From assembly GCA_016839875.1 (NCBI GenBank), contig JAEOTK010000223.1:33535-97534 (forward strand): a stretch of DNA of 64,000 bases. The letters are read 5' to 3'. How positions within the stretch are numbered: position 1 is the first letter of the stretch; every line of letters begins with the position of its first letter. The notes below the pieces were generated by a model. The model was not told the origin of the DNA. It saw nothing but the letters and a program-made list of their open reading frames with translations, and searched no databases. Shown here one piece after another: positions 61,561 through 64,000 of this stretch. Origin of the DNA: Candidatus Heimdallarchaeota archaeon. GTDB lineage: Archaea; Asgardarchaeota; Heimdallarchaeia; Heimdallarchaeales; Heimdallarchaeaceae. The position numbers and the translations under genes were made by a program.

Positions 61561-61890
61561 CTACTTTTCGTCTTTTGATTTTGGAAATTGGTCGCCTAGT
61601 GGAAAAATCATACCAGAAGCTAATAGAAATTGTAACATCTTTTTGAAATTTGAAACTACATAGATATCTGAGTTGATTTTCTTTCTTATCATTCGATTTT
61701 GAATTAGATAATCCATACATCTCTGTACATCTGTTTCTCTTATACCTGTTACTTCTGTGATTTCATCTATACTCATGCCTTCTTCATATAGACTTAAAGA
61801 AACTGCTACAACTCCTACATTGACCCTGTCAATTACATCAGTGGGTAACTCTATATCTTCAGTATCGTCTGAATTTTTATCTTCACTCAT
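61561..61890 (-). CDS. Small winged-helix protein
   Basis: A 109-residue protein starts acidic (MSEDKNSDDTEDIELPTD). It then has a helix-turn-helix (SIDEITEVTGIRETDVQRCM, DYLIQNRMIRKK) with a wing-like SDIYVVSNFKK. It may be a transcription regulator. It ends 13 bases from rfcL (convergent) and its start lies five bases after the stop of the phosphoribosyltransferase gene, so the two are coupled. Confidence 0.7.
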   Translation of the reverse strand: MSEDKNSDDTEDIELPTDVIDRVNVGVVAVSLSLYEEGMSIDEITEVTGIRETDVQRCMDYLIQNRMIRKKINSDIYVVSNFKKMLQFLLASGMIFPLGDQFPKSKDEK

Positions 61891-61894
61891 TGTT

Positions 61895-62494
61895 TTAATC
61901 CTCTTGTTCCTTTTCTTGTTTCAATATCAGTGAAAAATATGCTTCTACTAAATGAGGTGGAATCCCAATATCCTTTATTTTTTTGCTAATTTCCTTTAAG
62001 GAGAAATTATCTCGAAGTTCATTATACTGGAAGGCAACAAATTCACCATACTCCCAGGGATAAACAATCCAGGATTGGGTTTCTTTGATAAAATAGTCTG
62101 GTTTGATAATGCTGTGGTTTTTATAATATAATGTGGCTGTTCTTAATTCAGCAGGTTTCATTTGCTTTATATGCTCAACCGCTGCAACTAGACTTTTACC
62201 AGAGTCTGCAACATCATCCACAACTAATACAATTTTATCATTTACATTTTCGGAGATTTCTTGTGTTATAATGGGGTCGTCTGTTGCTTTATTCGTATTG
62301 TCATAGAATTCAATCTTTATGTTGGCAGTTCTTCTGTTACCATAAAAATCTGCAAGAAGCCTTGCAGGAATCCATCCACCTCTCGCAATGCCTACGATTA
62401 CATCTGGATAGAACCCATCTTCTGTTATTTTTTCGAACATATAGAAGGTCATGTGATAACTTTGATCCCAAGAAACAATCTCATACTTCTGCAT
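61895..62494 (-). CDS. Purine-type phosphoribosyltransferase
   Basis: This is a PRPP-dependent transferase probably salvaging hypoxanthine, xanthine or guanine. The PRPP loop is KIVLVVDDVADSGKSLVAAV, with GIARGGWIPARLLADFYG as the typical upstream segment and SWIVYPWEYGEFVAFQYN near the C-terminus. The start is ATG at 62494; a longer frame begins at 62545 with an unlikely Cys/Trp-rich tail. The winged-helix gene follows in the same transcript. Confidence 0.88.
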   Translation of the reverse strand: MQKYEIVSWDQSYHMTFYMFEKITEDGFYPDVIVGIARGGWIPARLLADFYGNRRTANIKIEFYDNTNKATDDPIITQEISENVNDKIVLVVDDVADSGKSLVAAVEHIKQMKPAELRTATLYYKNHSIIKPDYFIKETQSWIVYPWEYGEFVAFQYNELRDNFSLKEISKKIKDIGIPPHLVEAYFSLILKQEKEQED

Positions 62495-62630
62495 ACCATA
62501 ACCACAGCTCCAATTTAATTTTTGGTTGTTAAAAAAGATTATCAAAGATGCCAGACATATTTAGCAACTTTACAAAGAGTTAATAATTTCAATTTTACAT
62601 AAACAATTGAAATCTTAATAGGTGAAATTA

Positions 62631-64000
62631 ATGTCTTTTATAGAAAGATTAGAACTAACCCAAGAAGAAAAACAAGTCTACCAACTACTACTTGGTTGTG
62701 GTCAATTAACAGCATATGAGATTGCACAATTTAGCAATTTACATTATTCAAATGTAAATCAAGCGCTTGATGGATTACACAATAAAGGAGCAGTTGGAGT
62801 TTCAGAGGGATATCTAAAGAAGTATTTTGTGAGGATTCCACTGGATTACTTAGGAGAAACAAGTGATCAACTTAGTTCAAATGTTAAGAATAATATAAGC
62901 GCAGCTACAGATTTCATTCAAAACAAGAAGCAAGGATTTAATGAAACTAGGACAAATTTAGTTTCTCAACTTGATCAATCTGTTGCTAAAAAGAAAGAAG
63001 TTCTTGATCAACGACTTTCTCAGGTTTCTTCGAATTTACAGTCATCAGCTCAAGAAAAGAAAGAATCTGCTAATCAAAAAACCACAGAACTGTCATCTAA
63101 GATTGGAACAATGCAAGACAGTCAACAACAAGCTATACAATCTTCTATTGATGATTTATTGAAAGGTGGTATTGAAAGTCTAAATCAAGCTAAAACTTCT
63201 TTCAGCACAGTCATTGAGAATATTAAGCTTAAAAACAATGAATCTTCTCTATCTTTGAATAGTGATATCGAGCAGAAAACTAACTCATCAATTGGAACAG
63301 TCGATGCAATTGCACAAAGCTTCAAACCAAAACTAGGGGAGCTAAATCAGAGTTTTGCTGGTGAATTGGATGGTATTGTTGCACAAATTCAGCAAAGTAT
63401 TGATGTTACAAAAATGGACGTAAGGGCTTCTAACAGAAGTCAAGCAGATAAATACATTGGTTTTTCAGAAGAAACAACTAGAAAAACAGGAGATACAATA
63501 GATGGAATATCTGAAGCTGTATCAAATAATCTGACAGAGTTAAATGCATCACTAGAACTGATTTTGAACAGAAAAATAGAAGATTTATCTCTACAGGTTC
63601 AAGAAGTTGTTAGCGCTTTGAATGAGAAGATAAATGGAATAAAAGCACAAATGATGGAAGAACTTCTCCAACAGAAGAATACAGCAATTGGCTCTACCGT
63701 TTCACAAATCAAAGAGAGTATGGCTCTAAAGTATACTGACCTTCAAAACAGTGAACAAAATCAAAGAAACAATTTGATAAGTGAGAGAGATATGTTTTCG
63801 CAGAAACTGGAAACACAATACAACGATGCAGTAGACGAATACAACAATAAGGTTCAGGAAATAAAGAATAATACGGCTTCTAGATTTGATGATTTCGGAA
63901 CTATGTTATCAACAGAATTTGAAGAAATACGAACTAACATAATCTCAAACTTGAATCAGAACATTCAATCTTTTAAGAATCTCTCTGATCAATTGAATTC
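62631..64000 (+). CDS. TrmB-type HTH/giant coiled-coil protein, partial (3' end outside window)
   Basis: The gene starts at ATG 62631 with GGTGA just upstream and is open to the right edge (about 456 codons). Residues 1-75 form a TrmB-like winged helix: ELTQEEKQVYQLLLGCGQLT, then NVNQALDGLHNKGAVGVS. From residue 80 onward it is a long helical coil rich in Gln, Ser and Asn (SDIEQKTNSSIGTVDAIAQS, ELLQQKNTAIGSTVSQIK), with no break in the visible part. It has the same architecture as the protein at 17227, so a C-terminal TrmB-like domain may follow outside the window. Confidence 0.8.
   Translation, partial: MSFIERLELTQEEKQVYQLLLGCGQLTAYEIAQFSNLHYSNVNQALDGLHNKGAVGVSEGYLKKYFVRIPLDYLGETSDQLSSNVKNNISAATDFIQNKKQGFNETRTNLVSQLDQSVAKKKEVLDQRLSQVSSNLQSSAQEKKESANQKTTELSSKIGTMQDSQQQAIQSSIDDLLKGGIESLNQAKTSFSTVIENIKLKNNESSLSLNSDIEQKTNSSIGTVDAIAQSFKPKLGELNQSFAGELDGIVAQIQQSIDVTKMDVRASNRSQADKYIGFSEETTRKTGDTIDGISEAVSNNLTELNASLELILNRKIEDLSLQVQEVVSALNEKINGIKAQMMEELLQQKNTAIGSTVSQIKESMALKYTDLQNSEQNQRNNLISERDMFSQKLETQYNDAVDEYNNKVQEIKNNTASRFDDFGTMLSTEFEEIRTNIISNLNQNIQSFKNLSDQLN

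Noticed and set aside
1..64000. Mobile elements, integrase or attachment sites
   Set aside because: No transposase, integrase, terminal inverted repeat or target duplication was seen; gene content is chromosomal housekeeping throughout.

Overview
The window is AT-rich DNA from an archaeon. It has eS1, eS6, eS24, eS27, eL15 and eL43-type ribosomal proteins, TFB, Spt4, aIF2-gamma, RNase P proteins, a full exosome operon and an archaeal/eukaryotic-type replication factor C. Several genes point to an Asgard archaeon: a Rab-like small GTPase, a Roadblock protein, a WD40 propeller, and a UEV protein with a C-terminal helix like the ESCRT-I steadiness box. A Heimdallarchaeia-type lineage fits the TCA-cycle genes, but this is inference. 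No rRNA, tRNA, CRISPR array, transposase or phage gene is visible.

Layout. 1-6753 (minus): a central carbon block with succinyl-CoA synthetase (sucD partial, sucC), a one-chain aconitase, a separate LeuD/LeuC-type pair and an isocitrate/isopropylmalate dehydrogenase, then an HD hydrolase. 7469-11243: aIF2-gamma and a PIN protein face Rpo7, Spt4, dephospho-CoA kinase, eS24 and eS27. 11293-11378 is a possible structured RNA. 12824-15588: Roadblock protein, P-loop-less KaiC-like protein, coiled-coil/winged-helix protein and convergent Rab-like GTPase. 16441-26017: DNA repair (Nth, endonuclease V), a giant coiled-coil TrmB-like protein, a radical SAM enzyme, a GlmU-like enzyme and an amidohydrolase. 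26129-33216: OLA1/YchF-like GTPase, eS1, Pcc1, degenerate RecJ/Cdc45-like protein, uS15, RdgB, TFB, eS6. 34022-42051: RNase P Rpp30 and Pop5, dCMP deaminase, WD40 protein, a C/D-box-like sRNA, IleRS, an exosome-associated protein and eL15. 42183-52942: a DNA-repair-type radical SAM pair, TrmO, ABCE1, the UEV protein, an ALG7/MraY-type transferase, a Pro-rich protein, a peptidase, Fpg and THEP1. 53092-57610: SBDS, Rrp4, Rrp41, Rrp42, eL43, Brix and a second Pcc1-family protein. 57644-64000: sugar isomerase-like protein, DDAH-like protein, RfcL, a phosphoribosyltransferase and a second giant TrmB/coiled-coil protein running off the edge.

Expression signals. Genes inside operons usually carry a GGTGA-type Shine-Dalgarno sequence, often overlapping the upstream stop or a false upstream GTG start. 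Several first or solo genes instead have a TATA box about 25 bases before the start codon, suggesting leaderless mRNAs. GTG and TTG starts are common.

Best leads: the sRNA at 37391-37452, whose guide matches a conserved 23S rRNA segment; the Roadblock/KaiC-like/coiled-coil/Rab neighbourhood; the two TrmB-like giant coiled-coil proteins; the UEV protein; two Pcc1-family proteins; and the catalytically degenerate RecJ-like protein.
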